Shown here: positions 54,608 through 62,667 of the stretch, piece by piece
Layout of the letters: every line of letters begins with the position of its first letter
Position numbering within the stretch: the first letter of the stretch is position 1
Assembly: GCA_900316015.1 (NCBI GenBank)
Contig: ONBG01000025.1
Coordinates: 20,129-84,128 of the forward strand
From: an uncultured Prevotella sp.
Lineage (GTDB): Bacteria; Bacteroidota; Bacteroidia; Bacteroidales; Bacteroidaceae
DNA length: 64,000 nucleotides
Direction: 5' to 3'
Notes under the pieces: generated by a model
Told to the model about the DNA's origin: nothing
The model's database searches: none
The model's input: the letters and a program-made list of their open reading frames with translations, nothing else
Program-made: the position numbers and the translations under genes

Positions 54608-55897
54608 TTAAAGCTGCTTTAGCCATTCAACGATTAGATGGATAACATCGGGTGCAAAGGTTTCTTCTATCTCTTTATACTCAGACGGGTCACCAGTGGT
54701 ACAGTGCTGGAAGAGATGGTTGACACCCTCAATCGCCTGGATGCTCTTTCTGCCTTTAAGTTCCCGACGTAGAATGCTGAGATTCTCCTCGCAATTCACT
54801 TGTCGGTCCTTAGTGCCATTGAGTGCCAGGACGGGACAACGGATCTTGCCGATGAGGTTGGTGATGTCCAAGTTGAGGAAATAGCGCATATAGGGAGTGG
54901 CAGACTGTACCTTTACCATCTGAAGATTCTGCGCCAAGTCAGCAGGCAGGCCAGCACCGTTGACGACGAGGTTCTTACCCACCTTCAGGCTATCGAAGAG
55001 ACTTTCGAGAGCCTTGCAGTATTGTTCAACTACCTCCTGCGAGTATCCTGCTTGCTGCAGCACATATTGGTTCTGTTCCAACAATGTCTTCTCGCCAGAG
55101 ACAATATTTCCCGCCAGACTCACCACGAAATCGGTCTTTCCTTCAGCTGCTAACATTAAGCCGATGGTTCCGCCCTCGCTGTGCCCTATAACTCCCACAC
55201 GGTCGAAGCGTGAGCGCAGCAGGTTGATGCCCGCCAAGGCATCGTTTTTGAGATCTGCTGTTGTGACCAAAATCACATCGCCCGTCGACTCGCCGAATCC
55301 TCGGTCGTCATAGCGCAGTGTAGCAATGCCCTGACGTGCCAACGCATCGGCGATAACAGCAAAAGGTTTATGTTCAAAGATCTCCTCGTCCCGGTTTTGC
55401 AAGCCACTTCCCGTGACCATCAGTAGCACTGGTGTTTGTCGGTTATAGTCTTTGGGCATGGTTAATGTGCCTTTCAGTAGGGCATCACCATTGCTGAAAC
55501 TCACTTCCTCAGTTTGATAAGGGAAGGGAGCAACGGGCGTCTGGGGCCGGGATCGCTTGGATGCGCCCGGTGTGAGGGTCATGGGAAACGACTTGCCGTG
55601 CTGGGTGAAAGTGCCTACAATTGATGCAACACGATAGTCACCCTCAAATCGGGCGTTAATAGTAGGTATGGAAATCTTGATGCTTGTCTCGCCGCGCTCC
55701 AAGGTGGCAGGCACTCCTCTGACTCCCTGGTCTGGAGAATCCATCGTGCAGGCACCATTGATGAGGTGAAAGATCACTGTCAGTTCGGTGCCCATCACGT
55801 TTAGCTTGCCCGACCAGGTACCGTCTTTTGGAGAATTCTGTGCCCCAGCAACAAGTGAGACGAGGAGCATCAGTGGGATGATAACGATTTTTCTCAT
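54608..55897 (-). CDS. Exported alpha/beta hydrolase
   Basis: 429 residues with a signal peptide (IVIIPLMLLVSLVAGAQ). Residues 20-120 form a beta-rich N-terminal domain; the hydrolase domain has VLLMVTGSGLQNRDE (oxyanion region), LRYDDRGFGESTG, the nucleophile elbow VGVIGHSEGGTIG with Ser, Asp in LALNGTKDRQVN and His in EGVNHLFQH. This matches exported serine esterases/peptidases common in Bacteroidota. The substrate is unknown; an acyl or short peptide ester is plausible. Confidence 0.85.
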   Translation of the reverse strand: MRKIVIIPLMLLVSLVAGAQNSPKDGTWSGKLNVMGTELTVIFHLINGACTMDSPDQGVRGVPATLERGETSIKISIPTINARFEGDYRVASIVGTFTQHGKSFPMTLTPGASKRSRPQTPVAPFPYQTEEVSFSNGDALLKGTLTMPKDYNRQTPVLLMVTGSGLQNRDEEIFEHKPFAVIADALARQGIATLRYDDRGFGESTGDVILVTTADLKNDALAGINLLRSRFDRVGVIGHSEGGTIGLMLAAEGKTDFVVSLAGNIVSGEKTLLEQNQYVLQQAGYSQEVVEQYCKALESLFDSLKVGKNLVVNGAGLPADLAQNLQMVKVQSATPYMRYFLNLDITNLIGKIRCPVLALNGTKDRQVNCEENLSILRRELKGRKSIQAIEGVNHLFQHCTTGDPSEYKEIEETFAPDVIHLIVEWLKQL

Positions 55898-56022
55898 TGT
55901 ATTATTTGTAATTTGATAAGGATACTACCGGGAAGAACGACATTTCCCCACCGAGTTTTTTTTTTTACCAAGAGCTGTTATTGCACGATTGGATTCCAAA
56001 GCGAGGCAACGATCTTCTGACG

Positions 56023-56030
56023 CAAAAGTA
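56023..56030 (-). promoter_or_regulatory. -7 box of the hydrolase gene
   Basis: The minus strand reads TACTTTTG about 125 bases before the ATG, implying a leader of about 117 bases. The rest of 55898-56182 shows no gene. Confidence 0.5.
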
Positions 56031-56182
56031 GGAAAAAGAATTCATAATGACAAATAAATCTCTATTTTTCTGACCTTGCTCACAATATTTATAATTACCA
56101 CTGAATTAGTCAAGCCTAATGTCAAAAAAACGCACTGATTCATATATTACAGCAAAGAAAGATGAAATAGATCCACTCCGCG

Positions 56183-56249
56183 TTAAGGAAATCTTAAGGA
56201 AGAGTTAAGGTAATCTTAAGGCGGAAGTGGGGTATATTGGCTACCTTTG
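56183..56249 (+). promoter_or_regulatory. Promoter with four TTAAGG boxes, 11-bp period
   Basis: TTAAGG starts at 56183, 56194, 56205 and 56216, exactly 11 bp apart, and the last copy ends 20 bases before the -7 box TACCTTTG (56242-56249), so it overlaps the expected -33 site. This is the arrangement used by OmpR/PhoB-type activators that bind as tandem dimers. It drives the oxidase-like gene at 56281 and probably the reductase behind it. Confidence 0.8.
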
Positions 56250-56280
56250 CGAAAGTTAATCCAATTATAATTTTAGAAGT

Positions 56281-56679
56281 ATGGAAGCAGTAAAGCAAGT
56301 TTATGATTTTATGGATAAAGCCGGAGTATATTTCTTGGCTACGGTTGATGGCGACCAGCCCCATGTAAGAGCCTATGGTACCTCTTTGCTTTTTGAGGGC
56401 CAGCTTTATATCATGGCCTTTAACCATACCGCTGCAATCGACCAGCTGCGGGCAAACCCTAAGGCAGAGATTGCAGCCTTCAAGGGCAAGCAACTCCGCA
56501 TGACATGCAGGCTTGTTGAGGATTCGCGTCAGGACATCAAGGATGCAATGGCGGCAAAGATGCCGTCTCTCAAGGATGCAGCAGGAGAGCGCAATCAGAA
56601 TTTTATCATGTTGCGGGTGACGGATGCAACAGCAACGATCTCTGATCTTGCTGGTCATAGTGACACGTGCACTTTCTGA
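56281..56679 (+). CDS. Pyridoxamine-phosphate-oxidase-like flavin protein
   Basis: 132 residues: a split-barrel FMN-binding fold with FLATVDGDQPHVRAYGTSLLFEGQLYIM, LRANPKAEIAAFKGKQLRMTCRLV and a C-terminal FIMLRVTDATATISDL. Members reduce or oxidise small compounds, or bind flavin or haem. The gene is preceded by the TTAAGG array and followed after 41 bases by a flavoprotein reductase. The group is common and its substrate cannot be inferred. Confidence 0.8.
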   Translation: MEAVKQVYDFMDKAGVYFLATVDGDQPHVRAYGTSLLFEGQLYIMAFNHTAAIDQLRANPKAEIAAFKGKQLRMTCRLVEDSRQDIKDAMAAKMPSLKDAAGERNQNFIMLRVTDATATISDLAGHSDTCTF

Positions 56680-56720
56680 GTTTTATAGCCACAGTATAAG
56701 AAGATAATCAAAACATAAGT

Positions 56721-58073
56721 ATGTCAAATTACGATTTCTACGCTATTTTCGTGGGTTGCGGTCATGGATGCGACCTGGCCGCACGAGTATTGGCTAAAGC
56801 CGGCAAACGGGTTGCTGCCATTGAGCGCGACCTGTGGATGGGCACTTGCACGAATTATGGCTGTAATGCCAAAATCCTGTTAGACGGACCATTCGAGCTT
56901 ACGACTGCCATGGAGAACTATTCTAGTTTAGGCATCTTCGATAAGGTGCCGCAGGTGAACTGGGAAAAGCTTATGCAATATAAGAAGCCTTATATTGATG
57001 CCTACAAGCCCGTGACAAAGGCTATGATGGAGCAGAGTGGCTGTACTTGTATCCATGGTCACGGAACACTGAAAGATGCCCACACCGTGGTTGTCGACAG
57101 CAAGGAATATACCGCAGAGTACATTATTCTCGGTCCCGGTCAGCGCGACAATAAGCTTGAAATACCTGGTAAGGAATTCATCCATGGCAGTCGGGATATG
57201 CTGAATATCGAACAGATGCCCCACCGCATCGTTTTCATCGGTGCTGGTATCATCTCTATGGAATTTGCTTCGATGGCTGTGGACATGGGACGTGAAGTGA
57301 CGATTATCGACCACGGTGACCATGCTCTGAAAGCCTATCCAAGAGAATATGTCGACGAAGTAGTGGCCCTGATGGAGAAGAAGGGTGCATGCTTCAAATA
57401 TTGCGAGGACGTATGTGCCATCGAAAAGACAGCAACAGGACTGACGGTAAAGACCAAGGGCGGATTTGAGGTAGAGGCCGACTACGTTTTAGAGGCCACC
57501 GGTCGGCCTGTTAACTATGAGGACTTGGGACTCGAGGCTTTGGGCATTGAGGCAGGACCTCGTGGCATTAAGGTCGACGACCATTTGCGCACATCGGTGA
57601 AGAATATCTTCGCTACTGGAGATGCTATTGACAAACGCATCCCGAAGCTCACGCCCACCGCTCTCTTCGAGAGCAAGTATATAGCAGATCTGCTTTTAGG
57701 AAAAACTGACAAGCCCATCTGTTATCCCGTTGTACCCAATCTCGTATTCACATTCCCGCGAATTGCTCAGGTAGGAGTCAGCCTTGATAAAGCGAGAAAA
57801 GACAGTAAGTATCGTGTCGTAGATGTACCCTATGGTCAATTCTTTCTCTTCAATACCCACAACGAGGCGAACGCCAAGCTGGCATTCATCTTTGATAAGG
57901 AGAGCAACTTACTTGTCGGTGCCGCAGCTGTTGGTTCCGATGCTGGACCATGGATTGATGTGTTGACACTTGTCATCTTCAACAAGATGACCCGAGAACA
58001 GTTTTCCAACTATATTTATGCTTTCCCTACCACGACGTGTGGTCCACTGATGTTACTCAGCCAGATGTGGTAA
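56721..58073 (+). CDS. Pyridine nucleotide-disulfide oxidoreductase lacking the C-terminal His-Glu pair
   Basis: 450 residues. FAD site IFVGCGHGCDLAARVLAKAG, redox-active pair in MGTCTNYGCNAK (CxxxxC), NAD(P) site VFIGAGIISMEFASMAVDMG, second FAD motif NIFATGDAI, and a C-terminal dimerisation domain. Residues that are usually HPTxxE near the C-terminus read AFPTTTCGP, so the catalytic His and Glu are absent, with a Cys in place of the Glu. It may reduce a low-molecular thiol or another partner by an altered mechanism. It follows the oxidase-like gene and shares its regulated promoter. Confidence 0.8.
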   Translation: MSNYDFYAIFVGCGHGCDLAARVLAKAGKRVAAIERDLWMGTCTNYGCNAKILLDGPFELTTAMENYSSLGIFDKVPQVNWEKLMQYKKPYIDAYKPVTKAMMEQSGCTCIHGHGTLKDAHTVVVDSKEYTAEYIILGPGQRDNKLEIPGKEFIHGSRDMLNIEQMPHRIVFIGAGIISMEFASMAVDMGREVTIIDHGDHALKAYPREYVDEVVALMEKKGACFKYCEDVCAIEKTATGLTVKTKGGFEVEADYVLEATGRPVNYEDLGLEALGIEAGPRGIKVDDHLRTSVKNIFATGDAIDKRIPKLTPTALFESKYIADLLLGKTDKPICYPVVPNLVFTFPRIAQVGVSLDKARKDSKYRVVDVPYGQFFLFNTHNEANAKLAFIFDKESNLLVGAAAVGSDAGPWIDVLTLVIFNKMTREQFSNYIYAFPTTTCGPLMLLSQMW

Positions 58074-58086
58074 CCGACCAAATGTC

Positions 58087-58153
58087 TTAAGGAAATCTTA
58101 AGGCACAGTTAAGGAAATCTTAAGTGTCTTTGGTTGTAAAGTTCGTAACTTTG
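58087..58153 (+). promoter_or_regulatory. Second promoter with four TTAAGG boxes, 11-bp period
   Basis: TTAAGG at 58087, 58098 and 58109 and TTAAGT at 58120 are 11 bp apart, and the last ends 20 bases before TAACTTTG (58146-58153). Spacing and copy number equal the promoter at 56183. It drives the ferritin-like gene at 58203. Confidence 0.8.
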
Positions 58154-58202
58154 CATCGTCAAAAGAAAACAACAAATATAAACAAATAAACATAAAAGAA
58201 TT

Positions 58203-58658
58203 ATGGACAAGAAGAAATCAATCGAGGCTTTGCAGTTCCTCACAACAGAGTTGTCAAACGGTGCTTTCGTACACCTTGCACAGGGTAAGTATTTCGAGTC
58301 TCTCGGCTTCAAGAAGCTTGGTGAGAAATATACTGGTCACTACCAGGAGGAAATGCAGTGGGTAGAGAAGTTTATGGCTCGTATCCTAGACCTTGGTGGT
58401 GAGGTGAAAGTGGAAGACCGCAAGTGCCGCGAAATCGTAAAGGCTCCACTGGATTATGTCAAGGCTGACCTTGACATTCAGGAAAAGGGAGTGGACATGC
58501 TCTATGGTTGCGTAGCCAACGTCTGCGGCGATCCTACAACTTATGATCTTCTCAAGGCTTACCTCGCCGATGAAGAGGAAGATCTCTACTGGAGTCAGGA
58601 GCAGGTGGACATGGCCCAAATGATTGGCGAGCAGAATTGGTTGATCAAACAGATGTAA
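58203..58658 (+). CDS. Ferritin-like / bacterioferritin-type protein
   Basis: 151 residues, nearly all helix. The pattern GEKYTGHYQEEMQWVEKFMARILDLGGEV matches the helix-turn of bacterioferritin (E...H near the di-iron site, then RI..LGG). A second acidic helix pair (KAYLADEEEDLYW) supplies further ligands. It probably oxidises and stores iron or protects against peroxide. It is controlled by its own TTAAGG promoter. Ferritin-like diiron proteins without storage function remain possible. Confidence 0.72.
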   Translation: MDKKKSIEALQFLTTELSNGAFVHLAQGKYFESLGFKKLGEKYTGHYQEEMQWVEKFMARILDLGGEVKVEDRKCREIVKAPLDYVKADLDIQEKGVDMLYGCVANVCGDPTTYDLLKAYLADEEEDLYWSQEQVDMAQMIGEQNWLIKQM

Positions 58659-58707
58659 GATTCGACAAGGATACTGCTGACACCCTACCGGAAGGGTGAC
58701 AGGGATC

Positions 58708-58768
58708 ATGAGAGGTGATAGACGTGATAAGTTGCTTCACCGGCATCACCTCTCATTTTGTTCTTTAT
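58708..58768 (+). terminator. Terminator after the ferritin-like gene
   Basis: ATGAGAGGTGAT (58708-58719) pairs perfectly with ATCACCTCTCAT (58745-58756), followed by TTTGTTCTTT. Confidence 0.8.
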
Positions 58769-58811
58769 GTAGCAAGGTTGAGGTTAAATTTTTAAAGGTA
58801 AGAAGATTGTT

Positions 58812-59360
58812 ATGGAAACAGTTTATGATTTTTGCGTGTTGGATAAGAAGGGTAACAAAGTGAATCTTTCACGGTATAAAGGAGAGGTGCTCTTGGTGGT
58901 GAACACAGCTACAGGCTGTGGTTTTACGCCTCAGTATGAAGAGCTGGAGGCCATGTATCGCCGTCATAAGGACAGTGGCTTTGAGATACTCGATTTCCCC
59001 TGCGATCAGTTCGGTCACCAGGCTCCAGGCAGCGACGAGGAAATTAAGGAGTTCTGTCAGATGAAGTTCGGTGCTGACTTCCCACAGTTCAAGAAGTCTG
59101 AGGTCAACGGTGAGAATGCCCTACCATTATTTCAATGGCTGAAGTCGCAGAAGGGCTTTGAGGGCTTCGATAGTGACAATGAGCTGACTCCAATCCTGGA
59201 GAAGATGTTCAATGAGAAGTGCCCGGGGTGGCGCGAGAGCAACGATATCAAGTGGAACTTCACTAAGTTTCTTGTCAACCGCAAAGGGGAAGTGGTTGCT
59301 CGCTTTGAGCCTACACACGATATGGCTGATGTTGAGCGTCAGGTGGCTGCACAACTGTAA
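58812..59360 (+). CDS. Glutathione-peroxidase-family thiol peroxidase
   Basis: 182 residues. Catalytic Cys in VVNTATGCGFTPQYEEL (about residue 37), Gln in FPCDQFGHQAPGSDEE and Trp in IKWNFTKFLVNRKGEV. The Cys of FPCDQFG fits the second cysteine of thioredoxin-dependent members, so it probably uses thioredoxin rather than glutathione. It reduces peroxides in the cytoplasm. It comes after the ferritin terminator and has no clear own promoter. Confidence 0.9.
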   Translation: METVYDFCVLDKKGNKVNLSRYKGEVLLVVNTATGCGFTPQYEELEAMYRRHKDSGFEILDFPCDQFGHQAPGSDEEIKEFCQMKFGADFPQFKKSEVNGENALPLFQWLKSQKGFEGFDSDNELTPILEKMFNEKCPGWRESNDIKWNFTKFLVNRKGEVVARFEPTHDMADVERQVAAQL

Positions 59361-59476
59361 AACATCATTTGTATTGCTGTCCGCTTGACAACAAACGCGG
59401 CAATCGTATCCTACAATGACACAAACATGAATATGAGGCAACGGGAGAATACCGTAATGTCGAATTCTGACAAACA

Positions 59477-59510
59477 GGGGCGGGCTTTTTAGGTGCGCCC
59501 CTTTTATTTT
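59477..59510 (+). terminator. Terminator before mntH
   Basis: GGGGCG (59477-59482) pairs with CGCCCC (59496-59501), followed by TTTTATTTT. It separates the peroxidase from the metal transport operon. Confidence 0.65.
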
Positions 59511-59545
59511 CCCGCCTTAATGGGTAGTTTTTATGGAAATTATCG

Positions 59546-59553
59546 TATATTTG
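59546..59553 (+). promoter_or_regulatory. -7 box of the mntH operon
   Basis: TATATTTG matches the -7 consensus. Transcription would begin near 59560, which favours ATG 59590 over GTG 59569 as start of mntH. No TTAAGG array is present here. Confidence 0.55.
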
Positions 59554-59589
59554 CATTAGTTTTGTAGCGTGCTAAATCAGCGTTCTGTT

Positions 59590-60849
59590 ATGAACATATT
59601 ACAGGAATTGAGAAATAAACGACACCCCCATGTGTTAGGTGCCTTTGATATCTTCAAGTATATTGGTCCGGGCCTGCTCGTCACAGTAGGTTTCATCGAC
59701 CCGGGCAATTGGGCCAGCAACTTTGCAGCTGGGTCGGAATACGGTTATGCTCTGTTGTGGGTGGTGACATTGTCGACCATCATGCTCATTGCCCTGCAGC
59801 ACAATGTGGCTCACCTGGGTATTGTTACCGGGCTCTGTCTGAGTGAGGCTGCCGTGAAGTATACGCCTCGATGGGTGGGTCGTCCCATCGTGGTGAGTGC
59901 TGTCTTGGCCAGCATCTCCACCTCGTTGGCTGAGATCCTTGGGGGAGCCATCGCCTTGCAGATGCTCTTTGGTATATCCATCCCTGCAGGTGCGTTGTTG
60001 GTGACCATTGCCGTACTTATCCTGCTCTTTACCAATTCTTATAAGAAAATAGAGCGGGCGGTTATCGGTTTTGTCTCCATTATTGGCTTGTCGTTTATCT
60101 ATGAGCTTTTCCTGGTGCATATCGACTGGGGGGAGGCGGCGCGTGCTGCCGTTGTGCCCTCTGTGCCACAAGGCTCCCTGCTTATCGTGATGAGTGTGTT
60201 AGGAGCCGTGGTCATGCCCCACAATCTCTTTCTTCATTCCGAGGTGATACAGAGCCGCGAAATCAACCTCAAGGGCGATGACCGTATCCGCCACATGCTC
60301 AAATATGAGTTTGCTGATACGCTCTTCTCCATGCTCATCGGCTGGGCCATCAACTCTGCCATGATTCTCTTGGCCGCCTCTACATTCTATACCCACGGCG
60401 AACATGTCGATGACCTGGCGCAAGCCAATGCCATGCTTGCACCACTCTTGGGTAGTAACGCCTCCAACATCTTTGCATTGGCTCTGCTTTTGGCAGGCAT
60501 CTCCAGTACTATTACCAGCGGCATGGCAGCCGGTAGTATCTTCTCGGGACTTTTCGGCGAGTCATACAATGCTAAGGACCCACACTCGGCAGTGGGTGTG
60601 GTGTTGTCGTTGGGCATAGCCTTGCTGACCATTTTCTTCATCGGCAATCCTTTCCAGGGACTGATCATATCGCAAATGGTGCTGAGTCTGCAATTACCGT
60701 TCACGGTTTTCTTGCAAGTAAGCCTCACTTCGTCGAAACGAGTTATGGGCAAATACGTCAACAAACCGTGGAACACAGTCTTTCTCTATAGTCTGGCTGG
60801 TGTCGTCACGATTCTGAATATCTGGCTTCTCGTCTCTTCTTTGGCTTGA
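59590..60849 (+). CDS. mntH: Nramp-type divalent metal importer MntH
   Basis: 419 residues from ATG 59590, about 11 membrane helices. The metal-binding motifs are present: FIDPGNWASNFAAGS in helix 1 (DPGN) and VVMPHNLFLHSEV in helix 6 (MPHN). Nramp proteins bring in Mn2+ and Fe2+ with protons. It is followed after 26 bases by a CDF exporter and the two-component genes, so uptake, export and regulation share a transcript. Confidence 0.92.
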   Translation: MNILQELRNKRHPHVLGAFDIFKYIGPGLLVTVGFIDPGNWASNFAAGSEYGYALLWVVTLSTIMLIALQHNVAHLGIVTGLCLSEAAVKYTPRWVGRPIVVSAVLASISTSLAEILGGAIALQMLFGISIPAGALLVTIAVLILLFTNSYKKIERAVIGFVSIIGLSFIYELFLVHIDWGEAARAAVVPSVPQGSLLIVMSVLGAVVMPHNLFLHSEVIQSREINLKGDDRIRHMLKYEFADTLFSMLIGWAINSAMILLAASTFYTHGEHVDDLAQANAMLAPLLGSNASNIFALALLLAGISSTITSGMAAGSIFSGLFGESYNAKDPHSAVGVVLSLGIALLTIFFIGNPFQGLIISQMVLSLQLPFTVFLQVSLTSSKRVMGKYVNKPWNTVFLYSLAGVVTILNIWLLVSSLA

Positions 60850-60875
60850 GGCGCAGAAATAAAATATAATGTATT

Positions 60876-61976
60876 ATGAGTAGAAATCAACAAATCATCC
60901 GAACGAGTGTGGTGGGCATAGCTGCCAACCTCTTTCTTGCAGCCTTTAAAGCCGTGGCAGGATGGGTAGCTGGTTCGGTGGCCATCATCATGGATGCGGT
61001 CAACAACCTGAGCGATGCCCTCTCGTCGGTTATCACCATTGTGGGCACCAAGCTGTCGGAGAAACCCGCTGACCGCGAGCATCCCTTTGGCTACGGTCGT
61101 GTGGAGTATTTCAGTGCCATCATCATCTCGGTTATTGTCCTCTCCACGGGCATTCTCTCTTTGGTGGAGAGCATCAAGAAGATCTTCAATCCTACGCATC
61201 CGTCCTACACCGCCGTCACGCTGACGATCATCATCGTGGCCATTGTGGTGAAAATTGTCCTCGGCTGGTATGTGAAGAAGAAAGGGAAGCAGTTGCAGAG
61301 CAACGCCTTGGAGGCCAGTGGCGCTGATGCTACCTTCGATGCCGTGGTGACGCTCTCCACACTTGTCTCTGCTGGCATCATGCTCTTCACGGGGCTCAAC
61401 CTCGATGGTATTCTCGGTTCGATTATCTCGCTCGTCATCATCAAGGCAGGAGTAGAGATGATCGGAGCACCTGTCGGTCAACTGCTTGGCGAGAGCATTT
61501 CGAAGGAGATGATGTCAAACATCAAGAGTGATGTGAAGCAGTTTGCCGGTGTGCTCGGAATCTACGACATCATTCTCAACTACTATGGTCCCAATGCCAT
61601 CATCGGTTCGCTCCATGTTAGTGTGCCCGAATCCATGACGGCCAATCGCATCCATGGTCTTACCCGGTCTATCACCAAGCTGCTTTACGACAAGTACCAC
61701 ATCATTGTCACGGTAGGAATCTATGCCGTTTGTGACCACGGAAAAGAGTCCGAACTACAAAAGGGCGTGATGGCTTTCCTGAAGGACTATCCCCACATCG
61801 AGCAGGTGCATGGATACTTCTATCTGGAAGAGAAGCGCACGGTCACTTTCGACGTTGTGCCAGACGACAGCGTTCACGATGACAACGCCTTCCATTTCCA
61901 ACTCCTTCAGGCCATCCGCAAGGTTTATCCCGGCTATATCTTCAACATTGTCATCGATCACATCTATTGCAAATAA
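60876..61976 (+). CDS. Cation diffusion facilitator with MntE-like metal site
   Basis: 366 residues. Six membrane helices, HPFGYGRVEYFSA after helix 2, and an extended cytoplasmic C-terminal part with two ferredoxin-like domains. Residues at the transport site are MDAVNNLSDAL in helix 2 (Asn-x3-Asp) and GADATFDAVV in helix 5 (Asp-x3-Asp). An N-D-D-D set is known from the manganese exporter MntE, against D-D-H-D in zinc transporters, so Mn export is a fair inference. Position behind mntH supports it. Confidence 0.82.
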   Translation: MSRNQQIIRTSVVGIAANLFLAAFKAVAGWVAGSVAIIMDAVNNLSDALSSVITIVGTKLSEKPADREHPFGYGRVEYFSAIIISVIVLSTGILSLVESIKKIFNPTHPSYTAVTLTIIIVAIVVKIVLGWYVKKKGKQLQSNALEASGADATFDAVVTLSTLVSAGIMLFTGLNLDGILGSIISLVIIKAGVEMIGAPVGQLLGESISKEMMSNIKSDVKQFAGVLGIYDIILNYYGPNAIIGSLHVSVPESMTANRIHGLTRSITKLLYDKYHIIVTVGIYAVCDHGKESELQKGVMAFLKDYPHIEQVHGYFYLEEKRTVTFDVVPDDSVHDDNAFHFQLLQAIRKVYPGYIFNIVIDHIYCK

Positions 61977-61979
61977 GAC

Positions 61980-62645
61980 ATGACCAAGATACTTATTGTA
62001 GAGGACGAACCCGGCATCTACACCTTTCTTCAAGAAGGACTTGCCGATGAGGGCTATGAAACACTTGTAGCCGATGATGGCTATGAAGCCCTTCACGACT
62101 TCGAAGAGTGGCATCCCGACCTGGTGCTGCTCGACTGGATGCTGCCTACAATGGACGGCATCGAGGTGTGCCAGCGCATTCGCGAGACCGACGAGGCGAC
62201 ACCCGTGCTCTTCCTCACTGCCAAGGATGGCGTGGAGGATACCATCAAAGGACTGCGCACAGGAGCCAACGACTACATTAAGAAGCCGTTCTCCTTTGAG
62301 GAACTCGTGGAACGTATCAAGATTCACTTCCGCAACCGGCAGCACGACGACATCCTGCGGTTAGGTGAGATTGTCGTCAACCTCACCACACATCAGGTGC
62401 AGGCCCACGATAAGGACGTGCAGCTCACGAGCCGTGAGTTTGACTTGCTCACTTATTTCATCCGTCACAAAGACCGTGTCTGCTCACGCGAGGACATCAT
62501 CAAGAACGTGTGGGGCATCGACTTCCAATACGACACGGGGGTCATCGATGTGTTTATGAACGCCCTGCGCAAGAAACTTGGCATGAAGTCCGACGGATAT
62601 ATCAAGACGATCCGTGGTGTAGGATTCATCGCCACAGACAAATAA
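61980..62645 (+). CDS. OmpR/PhoB-family response regulator
   Basis: 221 residues. Receiver domain: acidic pair in ILIVEDEPGIY, phospho-acceptor Asp in LVLLDWMLPTMDG (about 53), LTAKDG and KKPFSF (Lys). The C-terminal winged helix has LTSREFDLLTYFIRHKDRVCSREDII and TIRGVGFIA. It starts three bases after the CDF gene and is followed 22 bases later by its histidine kinase. Family members bind direct repeats with 11-bp period, so the TTAAGG arrays nearby are likely targets. Confidence 0.93.
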   Translation: MTKILIVEDEPGIYTFLQEGLADEGYETLVADDGYEALHDFEEWHPDLVLLDWMLPTMDGIEVCQRIRETDEATPVLFLTAKDGVEDTIKGLRTGANDYIKKPFSFEELVERIKIHFRNRQHDDILRLGEIVVNLTTHQVQAHDKDVQLTSREFDLLTYFIRHKDRVCSREDIIKNVWGIDFQYDTGVIDVFMNALRKKLGMKSDGYIKTIRGVGFIATDK

Positions 62646-62667
62646 CTCTCCTAAAAGATAGAAAATA

